The translations under genes and the position numbers were made by a program. Below, one piece after another: positions 1-7,195 of a stretch of DNA of 38,955 nucleotides (positions are counted from its first letter, which is position 1; each line of letters begins with the position of its first letter). Location: NCBI GenBank assembly GCA_903904515.1, contig CAIVCR010000063.1, forward strand, positions 1 to 38,955, written 5' to 3'. The notes under the pieces were generated by a model, which was not told the DNA's origin, did no database searches, and saw nothing but the letters and a program-made list of their open reading frames with translations. The stretch comes from an uncultured Bacteroidia bacterium (lineage in GTDB: Bacteria; Bacteroidota; Bacteroidia; Bacteroidales; Prolixibacteraceae).

Positions 1-753
1 ATACCGGAAGTATTCAAAAAACTCATTATCCGCCGATGTGCTGGTGTTACTATGAATATAACCGGCATCAAGGTGAAGATACCCTTTGCGGACTGCATCA
101 AAAATATTCTCTCTTTCGGCAGGATTTGCAGTTTTGAGGTACCGTTCAACGGGCCATAACACCTCGGGATTCCAAAGGTACCTGGCTCCCTCGGGATAGC
201 CGGCAGTTTTCTTGGCAAGCTCAATACCGTTGATTAAATTCCGTTTATGGATAAGTTCAACATTGGCATGTGTATTGGTATACCCAATGTCGACATGTGA
301 GTGCGGATAAATATAGACTGTCCATTGTCGTTTTGCCGGAACGGAAACGGAATTGGACAATTCATGACCTTCTGAGCGAAGGGTAATCTTTGCCACGCAG
401 TCAGATTTCACTCCTGCATCGGGTGGGAGCAGAACCGAACAATGATCAATAGCTTCAATCACCTCCAAGGTGATAATCTCCTTTACTCCTGAACATTCAA
501 CTTCGAGGGTCCCTTTACCGGCAAATTTCGACCCGCTGAAATTAACCAGGATCTCTCTTCCGGGTTTACCATCCATATGGTGGCGGTAGAAGGGCTGCAC
601 TACACCTTCTATTGCTGTGGGGAAACTCTTTTGAGAAGTTGTCTCTGATTTTAATTTTATTTTTGAAGAACTCTCAGCGCGTACCAGTGAGGGATCCCAA
701 AATATCAGGGTGAGCGCACAGGAGATAAGAAAAAGAAAGTGTTTGTAATTCAT
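1..753 (-). CDS. GH38 alpha-mannosidase-like protein, N-terminal part (cut by window edge)
   Basis: Reading from ATG at 753 toward base 1 gives 251 open codons with no stop, so the gene continues outside the window. Residues 1-26 look like a Sec signal peptide (hydrophobic core FLFLISCALTLIF, then LVRA). A beta-rich region of about 110 residues follows, then YIYPHSHVDIGYTNT at about 147-161. The H153-x-D155 pair matches the zinc-binding HxD motif of the GH38 catalytic domain, and the HLDAGYIHSNTSTSADNEFF stretch near the end also fits GH38. It is probably an exported exo-alpha-mannosidase-type enzyme. The catalytic nucleophile region lies beyond the edge. Two further GH38 genes on the same strand (4320-7097 and 7196-10066) make this a three-gene GH38 locus, though this copy is clearly more diverged. 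Linkage specificity cannot be read from the sequence. Confidence 0.82.
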   Translation of the reverse strand, partial: MNYKHFLFLISCALTLIFWDPSLVRAESSSKIKLKSETTSQKSFPTAIEGVVQPFYRHHMDGKPGREILVNFSGSKFAGKGTLEVECSGVKEIITLEVIEAIDHCSVLLPPDAGVKSDCVAKITLRSEGHELSNSVSVPAKRQWTVYIYPHSHVDIGYTNTHANVELIHKRNLINGIELAKKTAGYPEGARYLWNPEVLWPVERYLKTANPAERENIFDAVRKGYLHLDAGYIHSNTSTSADNEFFEYFRY

Positions 754-835
754 ATGAATCCTTTTAAATAATGAAATCAATTGTTAATCGCCATCATATG
801 AAGATTTTGAATGGCAATTTAAGTAGTAAAAGCAG

Positions 836-920
836 TTAGTGTCCCTTAGTGACTTAGAGCCTTCGTGTCGAAAAACCAGCCACAAAGGCACAAGGGCTCA
901 AAGCCTCACAAAGAACACAA
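836..920. repeat. Imperfect palindrome of the CACAAAGG/CTTTGTG repeat family
   Basis: The left arm (836-869) and right arm (881-920) are imperfect reverse complements around a short A-rich loop. The right arm carries repeated CACAAAG/CACAAGG words. It lies between the start of the GH38 gene and the stop of the UroD-like gene. Similar CGCAAAG-type palindromes occur at 7040-7085 and 38641-38748, and interspersed repeats of this look are common in Bacteroidota. In RNA it could fold into a long hairpin that separates the two transcripts. Confidence 0.6.
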
Positions 921-925
921 TACAC

Positions 926-1948
926 TTATCTAAAACTCCTGGCCGTGTCAATCATCATTTTCAGATTCTCAGACGGAGTTGTGTGTGGCAAAGCGCACCC
1001 TGCATTCAGGATAAAGCGATTGGAATCCTGATAGATTTTTAATAGCTCAAACGTTTTTTGCTCCACCAAGGCAGGCGTCCCCAAAGCCAAAACGCCGCTT
1101 GGGTCAATATTCCCAATAAAGGTTGCTGTATTCCGGATTGTATCGTAAATTTTAGTGATGTCGGTTTTGTAATCCAATTCAATAGCATCAGCCCCGGTTA
1201 ACAACATATGTTCCAGAATAACTTCCGTGTCACCGCAAATATGCAGCGCGTAAGGAAGCCCTGCCTGATGAGCAACTTCGACCATTCTCTTCTCGTAGGG
1301 CATTGCATATTTGAGGTACATTTCGGGAGAGATCATCTCGGGCCCGGCAGGGCTGTCGCCGTTAGAGACCATATCACAACCCGTCTGGGTCATAAGCTTT
1401 ACAAACTGAGAACTGGCGTCGGTACAATATTCGAGTAATGCCTCCAGCTGATCATCCGTTGCAATCATTAAATCAAGCATCCAGTTTTGGGCACCTCGCA
1501 TCATACTGGCAAGGGTAAAAGGGGCCTGATCGCAATTCCCGCGAATGTAGATCTCGTCTTTGTAATACTCTTTTAATAGCCGCACCGCTTCGAGCCATAC
1601 CTGGATATATTTGTAATCCTCAACCTTTGCAGGTTTGAGATTAGCCAGATCTTCGAGATTTTCCAGATTCCCCAGATGGGTTCGGGCAGGGTCATTCACA
1701 GGAAAGTCAACCGGAACACCAACCGCTCCGGCAAGAGTAACTGTATCAATATCGATCAGAATACCGTCATAGTGGTATTTGTCTATCGATGCGATAAAAC
1801 ATTCGGCAATAACTTTGGGGTTATTGCGATATTGCTCCATCGTAACACCGTGTTCATGTGCCGCCATCATAAAATTATGAAGCATCACCGGAACTTTGTC
1901 GGGTCTTTCACCCTTGAGAGCTGCATTTATTCGTTCGTATCCGTTCAT
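926..1948 (-). CDS. UroD-superfamily protein with MtaA/MtbA-type zinc motif (putative methyltransferase)
   Basis: A 340-residue protein of the uroporphyrinogen decarboxylase superfamily (TIM barrel), beginning MNGYERINAALKGERPDKVP, which is typical of the non-HemE branch. It has the complete His-x-Cys...Cys zinc-thiolate set of methylcobamide:thiol methyltransferases (MtaA/MtbA): H236-I-C238-G-D and C318 in NAGCALPHTTPSEN. HemE does not use this motif, so heme synthesis is unlikely despite the superfamily name. It sits among GH38 and AGE genes, not in the heme locus at 30-39 kb. By family knowledge a Zn-bound thiol would accept a methyl group from a corrinoid protein, but no corrinoid protein or MttB/MtaB partner is visible here. 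The true substrate is unknown. The start lies against an AATGGTTAAT-rich repeat patch at 1950-1996. Confidence 0.8.
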   Translation of the reverse strand: MNGYERINAALKGERPDKVPVMLHNFMMAAHEHGVTMEQYRNNPKVIAECFIASIDKYHYDGILIDIDTVTLAGAVGVPVDFPVNDPARTHLGNLENLEDLANLKPAKVEDYKYIQVWLEAVRLLKEYYKDEIYIRGNCDQAPFTLASMMRGAQNWMLDLMIATDDQLEALLEYCTDASSQFVKLMTQTGCDMVSNGDSPAGPEMISPEMYLKYAMPYEKRMVEVAHQAGLPYALHICGDTEVILEHMLLTGADAIELDYKTDITKIYDTIRNTATFIGNIDPSGVLALGTPALVEQKTFELLKIYQDSNRFILNAGCALPHTTPSENLKMMIDTARSFR

Positions 1949-2088
1949 GATAATTAATGGTTAATACAATAATGGTTAATGGTTAATTTAGCAATGGATA
2001 ATTAATATAAAGACAATAGGTTACGACTATTGTGAAAAGAAATAAAAATGGATTAATTCAATCATATTGAGCATCATCAAATTCAGCA

Positions 2089-2457
2089 TTAACCATTATT
2101 AAGGCTATTTTTTGCTGTTTTGATTGATGATGTTATTAGTTTTATTAGTTCTTCGCAATCCGACACCAATGAAAAAGAATTTTCCTGATCGAGATAAGCG
2201 CTGTCTGTTAATAGTCTTAACCAATAATGAGTCTCAAAGGCCTCTTTCTGAGCAATCCCCAGCTTATGAATAAAATCTTTTTTTGACTCACCCTGATTTG
2301 CTTCTTCAATATTAGCCCCGATTGAAGTTCCTGATTTGAGGATCTGCTTTGATAAGACAAATTCCCGTTTCTCTGCTGACAAATTTTGACAAAGTTTAAT
2401 GATACTCAATGCGAATTGATAAGACTTTCCCTTTAAAATGTTCTCTTTCATGATCAT
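2089..2457 (-). CDS. Solo four-helix bundle protein (S23/IVP family)
   Basis: A 122-residue, mostly helical protein of the four-helix-bundle family (TIGR02436-like, first described as the 23S rRNA intervening-sequence protein). Diagnostic stretches are KSGTSIGANIEEANQGESKKDFIHKLGIAQKEAFET and a heptad-like C-terminal helix. The biochemical role of this family is not established. Related proteins include Avd of diversity-generating retroelements, but no reverse transcriptase or template repeat is visible here. The gene stands alone between two sugar-metabolism genes and is flanked by inverted AATGGTTAAT repeats. The last codons (LNNG, stop) are made of that repeat. A weak promoter (TTG, 18 bp, TAACTTTT on the minus strand) is at 2482-2510. 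Confidence 0.85.
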   Translation of the reverse strand: MIMKENILKGKSYQFALSIIKLCQNLSAEKREFVLSKQILKSGTSIGANIEEANQGESKKDFIHKLGIAQKEAFETHYWLRLLTDSAYLDQENSFSLVSDCEELIKLITSSIKTAKNSLNNG

Positions 2458-2481
2458 GTTTATTAATATAAAACAACATGT

Positions 2482-2510
2482 AAAAGTTACAAAATATTTT
2501 TCAAAGGCAA
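2482..2510 (-). promoter_or_regulatory. Candidate promoter of the four-helix gene
   Basis: On the minus strand TTG (2508-2510), an 18-bp spacer and TAACTTTT (2482-2489) approximate the Bacteroidota -33/-7 promoter (TTTG / TAnnTTTG). The last base of the -7 box deviates. It is about 25 bases upstream of the ATG at 2457 and lies inside the repeat-bounded segment, so the gene would carry its own promoter. Confidence 0.35.
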
Positions 2511-2529
2511 TTCATTTACCACTATAACA

Positions 2530-3801
2530 TTAACCATTAAGCATTATTTTATTAAGCATTAAATCAATCCGCTTCATCATCTCCATCATTGACCTTCCGT
2601 TATGATAGGGGCATTTCCACGGATCAATTTTCCAGTCATTTCGATAGTAGGGCGAAGGGTCATCTACAGGCTCAACGAGATAAGGGACACCCAACCGGTT
2701 CAATTTTGTAAACCATTCACCCCGCTGATGGTCGATCAGATAGGTATCGATAAAATTCCATGATAATTTTACAGTATTCCAGTATTTCACATCATCCGTT
2801 AGTTCGAAGGCGTTCATAAATCCCACCAGCGTCTCAGACTGCTGCCACCAGTGTTTATTCGTCTTAACATGACTTCCGAAACGGGTTGATTCCAGAAACA
2901 ACCCGCCATCTTTGTCAACAGCCACCCTTTCGATGTTATCAACCATTTTAATGGAGACGGGACGCATTCGCTCAAGAATCTCTTTATTGCCCAGAATCTC
3001 CGCTGCCTCCCACAACAACCACGAACCCTCAATGTCATGACCAAATGAGGCGATCCCCTTTGAGGCATCTACCTCGTTAAATGCCTCATCGAAGAAGATG
3101 CCGAAATGACCGTTTTCACGAATGATTTTATCCAGAAACAGGGTCATTAATTCAGTTAATCTCAATTCAACTTTTGGATCCTTCCAAACCTTATAAAGTG
3201 CTGCCCAAGCCTCGAGAACATGCAGGTGGGTATTCATCGATTTGGGCTCATTGTTGTCAGCCATCCGGTTCTCACCATAGATCTTCCAGTCGCGGGTAAA
3301 CGATTCACGGTAGCCGATATTATCCGGATCTTTGGTTTTTTCCTCAAGAAGTGTGAATAGTCCCTGGATCTTCTGCATCACCGGTTCCAGCGGACGGAAT
3401 TCGTAATATTTACACAGCGAATAGATCACAAAAGCCTGTGCGTAAGTGTGCTTAATGTCGTTGGCCACCCTGTTGTCTGACGAGAGTTCCATATAATAAC
3501 CGCCAAACTCCTTGTCTTCAAAATCTTCAGTGACCACTTTGTAGGCCTTGTCAGCAATGGCGGCATATGCTTCATTTCCATCAAGCATGGCTGCGGCAGA
3601 GAAGGTCCAGAGGATACGGGCGTTCAACACACTTGTTTTGTTGGCTGTCAGGACCGGATTTCCATCCAGATCTACCGCTCCGTAAAATCCATGGCCATTT
3701 TTTTCCACCCCGTATTTCATCCAATAAGGAAGAATATCCTCATGAAGTTCTTTACTGAAATAATCACGGTACCGCTTTAATTCGTCTTTAAGAATTTCCA
3801 T
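2530..3801 (-). CDS. AGE-family epimerase, cellobiose 2-epimerase-like
   Basis: A 423-residue N-acylglucosamine 2-epimerase (AGE) superfamily enzyme with an (alpha/alpha)6 barrel and no signal peptide, so probably cytoplasmic. Motifs match cellobiose 2-epimerases rather than GlcNAc 2-epimerases: SMNTHLHVLEAW (His192/His194), GHDIEGSWLL (His255, catalytic candidate), HWWQQSETLVGFMNAFE and the C-terminal KCPYHNGRSMMEM (His400, second catalytic candidate). Cellobiose 2-epimerases interconvert glucose and mannose at the reducing end of beta-1,4-disaccharides and in Bacteroides occur in mannan-degradation loci, which fits nearby mannosidase-like genes. Mannose 2-epimerase activity is an alternative. 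The last residues (MLNG, stop) overlap the TTAATGGTTAATG repeat at 2528-2547, so the extreme C-terminus may have been rewritten by repeat insertion. Confidence 0.85.
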   Translation of the reverse strand: MEILKDELKRYRDYFSKELHEDILPYWMKYGVEKNGHGFYGAVDLDGNPVLTANKTSVLNARILWTFSAAAMLDGNEAYAAIADKAYKVVTEDFEDKEFGGYYMELSSDNRVANDIKHTYAQAFVIYSLCKYYEFRPLEPVMQKIQGLFTLLEEKTKDPDNIGYRESFTRDWKIYGENRMADNNEPKSMNTHLHVLEAWAALYKVWKDPKVELRLTELMTLFLDKIIRENGHFGIFFDEAFNEVDASKGIASFGHDIEGSWLLWEAAEILGNKEILERMRPVSIKMVDNIERVAVDKDGGLFLESTRFGSHVKTNKHWWQQSETLVGFMNAFELTDDVKYWNTVKLSWNFIDTYLIDHQRGEWFTKLNRLGVPYLVEPVDDPSPYYRNDWKIDPWKCPYHNGRSMMEMMKRIDLMLNKIMLNG

Positions 3802-3911
3802 TTTAACGTTGGTTTAATAAATAACAAGACAATATAATTTGCTGAATTAATTTCACATTTTGACCCCACCAAATAATTAGAACACTATAAAATCGAAATT
3901 ATTATTCTTTT

Positions 3912-4227
3912 GACCTCCCCCAGCTCCTCCAAAGGAGGTGACATAAGTATAAAATTTATCTAAGATGACGAGCATAAAAAGATCAAATTAAAATATACTT
4001 ATCAATAGGTTACCTACCAGCCCCCGCCTTTGGAGGGGGTTGGGGGAGGTCCTGAAAAATACTAAATCTTGCAGAAGTAAGGAGCTGAGAAAGATCAGCG
4101 AACACTCTAACCCCGCCCCTGCCCTCCCCAAAGGAGAGGGTGACTTAATTCGAAATAGTTCTCTCATTCATTATCAGAAACTTCAATGCCGCACTGACCT
4201 GCCCCCGCCTTTAGGAGGGGAGTTTAG
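3912..4227. repeat. Cluster of four alternating GC-rich palindromes (BIME/REP-like)
   Basis: Within the 518-base gap 3802-4319 there are four stem-forming GC-rich blocks, centred near 3932 (core CCTCCAAAGGAGG), 4030 (CCCCCGCCTTTGGAGGGGG), 4130 (CCCTCCCCAAAGGAGAGGG) and 4212 (CCCCGCCTTTAGGAGGGG). They alternate in orientation (AAAGGAGG, CCTTTGGAGG, AAAGGAG, CCTTTAGGAGG) and are separated by about 58-80 bases of AT-rich DNA. That is the architecture of bacterial interspersed mosaic elements. The outer arms of the first two (GACCTCCCCCA...) form a further long inverted repeat. No credible gene is in the gap. Likely roles are mRNA 3'-end stabilisation or termination after the GH38 gene at 4320. 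Confidence 0.75.
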
Positions 4228-4319
4228 TGCTGTAACACCTTATATTTCTGACCAATAAAGGTGTGTAAGAAAATGAAAAGTCGCACTTTATTTTCTGCCA
4301 ATTACTATATCTTAAACTT

Positions 4320-7097
4320 TCAAAATTTTAATTTGAACGTTTCAATCGAATTCTTTCCAAGATCGAGGTGGAAAAGCTGACCATTTTGCCCGGTATCTTT
4401 GCCCTCCTGCTCGATAAGGTTGGTTTTTAAAATTGACTGGGCCGGCGTAAAAAGCCCCAGGTCGATTTTCTGCCTTTTCCCACCCATCTCTGCAATTCGG
4501 ATGATCAATGAGTTATCGTCCTCGCATTTTTTTATTGCTGTTATTAGTGGCAAGCTTCCGGTGGCACTGAAAAAGCTTTGCGATTCTTTCAGTGGGCTCT
4601 CCTTTGCCCGGATCGGATCTAAAACCGCATACAACTTATTTTGAGCCTGCTTCCCTTCATGGAGTCCATTTTCCCAACCCTGCTTATTGATAAAAAGTGA
4701 GAATGAGAAATGGTGGTCACCAAGCTGAATATAATCATTCCCTTCCCCGTGACAACTCTTGCGTGAAGCCATCAGAATGGGCTGAATCAATGTTGTGGTG
4801 GCAGGATTTGGGGTCGGGTCCAGATAATCAAAGCCAATCACACTCGAGCTGATGGTCGCTCCGAACTCATTACCGGAGGCATTCACCCAGTCGGACATCG
4901 TGCGCGGATGGATAAGTTTGCAATCGGTGAGGTAAATATTTCCTGCGGCTCCTTTAAGCTCGTCCTTGCCAACCTCAACAACACCCATCGGAACTTCATA
5001 ATTTATTTTTGGGGAGGTGATATTCAATGGGAAAGCCAACCTGAATTCACGGTATAGAATGCCTTCCCAGTTTTTCAGATCAATCTCAAAGTCGATCCGT
5101 TTGACCTGGTGATAGACGATTATCGTCTCTTCGATAACGGCATGGCGCACCGGCTGCCGGAATTTAAACGATGTAAATACCGGACCATCGGCTGTTTTTT
5201 CCCAGGTGGTTTCATAATTTCCGGTTTTATCGAACCCTTCCATCGAAGGTTGCTGAACCTCGGAAAATTCGCCTGCGCCGTTTCCAAATGAGCGCATCGT
5301 GAAAACTTCTCCCAATTTAAATTTGGAAACGTCAATCACCTCTTTTCCTAATGTTTTATCAAACAACTTTTCGATCCCCCCATTCCCGAACCGGATTGAG
5401 AAAAACTGATTTTCAAAATCGGGATTAAAGGCTGAAGTTTTGGTTGGTTCAGACTTTTTTGCCGCTTCAACATAGAATGTCGAATACCCGACAGATGGGA
5501 TATCAGAAGCAATAAATGAAATTGCACACGATTTTAATGATTGATCATCGAAATAGTTCAGCTGACTCAACTGGTATTTTACCGGGTTCTTTGCTGCATT
5601 GAGAAGATTAATTCCAAATGCTTCACCCCTGTTGAATGTGCATTGAAAAGAAACAGGATCATTCCGTTTCCAGTTTAGTCCATTAAATATCACCAGTGGC
5701 ACTGCGGTCCCTTTATAGTCAATCTTTGAGGCAATTCGCTGAAGGGCGTCGTTTAACAATGCGGATGCATCCTCCCGGGCCTTTACGAATTTGCTCAGGA
5801 AAAGGCGGTCGGTAATCTCGCCACCCTTGCCTCCCCAGCCATGATCAGGATAGATCTTGGCTTGCCAGGCATCATTGAATTTCTCTCCATTATAGTTTCT
5901 GAAATTACCTTCGAGAACTCCATTTATGGCAGCAAATTTCTCTGCATCGGGCAGAAGGATATCGGCTTCACGGCTTGCGGAGATCGCAAAATGGTGTGAA
6001 GGGCCATGAATATAAAGCCAAACATCAGGCCGTTCCCCCGAGATGCTTTTAACCTTTTGGGAGTACTCACGCATGGTATTCAGACAACTGTTCATGTTGC
6101 CATATTTAAAAGGTGGCAAACTGATCTTAATTTGCTCCCCTTTTTCATTCTCGATGAAACTAATGCTGTTCCATAGGTTTATAAACGGATCACAATTTTG
6201 CACCGGTTTTTGTCCCCAGCCAAATTCATAGTTTAACAGAGCCGGGATAATTACCTTTTTGGAATTCGGCTTGTAATAATCGGCCCAGAACAAAACCTCT
6301 TTTGCCATTTCAGTTATGGCTTCATTGTTCTCCTTTGCCAGGATATTGTAGAATTCAATATAATGGCCGGACGAGAACATGGTCACTTTTGAACTGTCGG
6401 GACTATACCAATTGAAGACCCCCTTTTCGTGGCGACTGACAAACATATTATGCACTCCAGATTTAGCCAGGATCTGGGACATCTGGAGCGTTCGTCCAGG
6501 AACGTCCGAATTATAATAGGTGTCTGATTTGTATCCATTAAAATTATTAGCGAGCCATTTTTTTCCGAGATACAACTGTCTGATTAGGGATTCGCCGCTG
6601 AACAACTCTTCGTAAGGCTGGGTATAGGTTGCACCGATAAGAATACGCCCCTCATCCAAACCCTTTTGGATCTCCGTTTTCCGTTCGGGATGCCGTTTCA
6701 GAAACTCAACAATGATGGAGGTTTGTTCGATATCCATCTTAAATCCGGGTTCGTTCTTCAACCTGTTCAGAAAAGGGGTCATCCAGAGGGTATCGCGTAG
6801 CATAATGCACTTTTCCACCTCATCGACCCAACCGAGATCCTGGTGGGTTGTGATGGATAAAAGAATTTCGCCCCTTGAGGCCGGTGAAGCGGAGACCTCC
6901 TTCAGTAATTTAAATGTTTCGTTGTTGCATTTCAAGATGCCGTCGGTGACCTGGGGGAATCCTGGTTTGCAAAAACATAATATTAAAAGGATGAGAATAG
7001 TCGGCTTTTTAAGGTTATATCTGGTGAGCGAAATAGAAGATTTGCGAAATAAATCACGCAAAGACGCAAAGTCGCAAAGTCTAAGAATTGTCAACAT
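4320..7097 (-). CDS. GH38 alpha-mannosidase-like glycoside hydrolase (paralog B)
   Basis: A secreted GH38-type enzyme of about 925 residues from ATG 7097. The open frame extends to ATG 7154 (944 residues), and the numbers below use that longer frame. Zinc/catalytic motifs are THQDLGWVD (H104, D106), GATYTQPYEELFSGESLIRQ, YYNSDVPGRTLQMSQILAKSG (D217, the likely nucleophile/zinc ligand) and YPDHGWGGKGGEITD, followed by a C-terminal beta-sandwich. A hydrophobic signal segment (TILILLILCFCKPGFPQ) starts near residue 52, unusually far from either ATG. The intervening residues are encoded by repeat DNA (7040-7187), so the natural start is uncertain. It ends with nearly the same sequence as its upstream neighbour (DTGQNG...ETFKLKF), indicating tandem duplication. 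Probable role: exo-alpha-mannosidase on imported or periplasmic glycans. Substrate linkage is not determinable. Confidence 0.85.
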   Translation of the reverse strand: MLTILRLCDFASLRDLFRKSSISLTRYNLKKPTILILLILCFCKPGFPQVTDGILKCNNETFKLLKEVSASPASRGEILLSITTHQDLGWVDEVEKCIMLRDTLWMTPFLNRLKNEPGFKMDIEQTSIIVEFLKRHPERKTEIQKGLDEGRILIGATYTQPYEELFSGESLIRQLYLGKKWLANNFNGYKSDTYYNSDVPGRTLQMSQILAKSGVHNMFVSRHEKGVFNWYSPDSSKVTMFSSGHYIEFYNILAKENNEAITEMAKEVLFWADYYKPNSKKVIIPALLNYEFGWGQKPVQNCDPFINLWNSISFIENEKGEQIKISLPPFKYGNMNSCLNTMREYSQKVKSISGERPDVWLYIHGPSHHFAISASREADILLPDAEKFAAINGVLEGNFRNYNGEKFNDAWQAKIYPDHGWGGKGGEITDRLFLSKFVKAREDASALLNDALQRIASKIDYKGTAVPLVIFNGLNWKRNDPVSFQCTFNRGEAFGINLLNAAKNPVKYQLSQLNYFDDQSLKSCAISFIASDIPSVGYSTFYVEAAKKSEPTKTSAFNPDFENQFFSIRFGNGGIEKLFDKTLGKEVIDVSKFKLGEVFTMRSFGNGAGEFSEVQQPSMEGFDKTGNYETTWEKTADGPVFTSFKFRQPVRHAVIEETIIVYHQVKRIDFEIDLKNWEGILYREFRLAFPLNITSPKINYEVPMGVVEVGKDELKGAAGNIYLTDCKLIHPRTMSDWVNASGNEFGATISSSVIGFDYLDPTPNPATTTLIQPILMASRKSCHGEGNDYIQLGDHHFSFSLFINKQGWENGLHEGKQAQNKLYAVLDPIRAKESPLKESQSFFSATGSLPLITAIKKCEDDNSLIIRIAEMGGKRQKIDLGLFTPAQSILKTNLIEQEGKDTGQNGQLFHLDLGKNSIETFKLKF

Positions 7098-7187
7098 GTT
7101 GTTTTTAATACTAAATATTGCGGTGCTCTGCACCTTCTGGAAATTGTGTGCCATATAGACTACAAATATTAACGGTGCACTGCACCT
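7040..7187. repeat. Composite repeat patch overlapping the 5' end of the GH38 gene
   Basis: Two repeat types abut here. At 7040-7080 is a CGCAAAGACGCAAAG-type repeat of the same family as 38641-38748. At 7113-7134 and 7164-7186 are two direct copies, about 51 bases apart, of AAATATT followed by the near-palindromes GGTGCTCTGCACC and GGTGCACTGCACC. The ATGs at 7154 and 7097 both lie in this patch and the reading frame runs straight through it. Confidence 0.65.
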
Positions 7188-7195
7188 GCTTAAAA

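Larger units (their letters stand above)
1949..2547. repeat. TTAATGGTTAATG repeats flanking the four-helix (IVP) gene
   Basis: Copies of the word AATGGTTAAT lie in the plus orientation at about 1955-1987. Copies in the opposite orientation (ATTAACCATTA) lie at 2088-2099 and about 2528-2540. The IVP gene 2089-2457 therefore sits between inverted copies. The copies at 2088 and 2530 also supply the last codons and the stop of the two minus-strand genes that end there. The repeat may be part of the mobile or inserted unit carrying the IVP gene; that is inference. Confidence 0.6.

Noticed and set aside
926..1948. Calling the UroD-like gene hemE because of the heme genes elsewhere in the window
   Set aside because: It has the MtaA-type HxC...C zinc set and lies in the sugar region. 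The UroD-like gene at 11067-12137 is likewise not called hemE.
2089..2457. Diversity-generating retroelement, because Avd is related to the four-helix family
   Set aside because: No reverse transcriptase, template repeat or variable-repeat gene is present nearby.
4040..4258. 72-codon plus-strand frame between the AGE and GH38 genes
   Set aside because: It consists largely of palindromic repeat units and has no protein-like composition.
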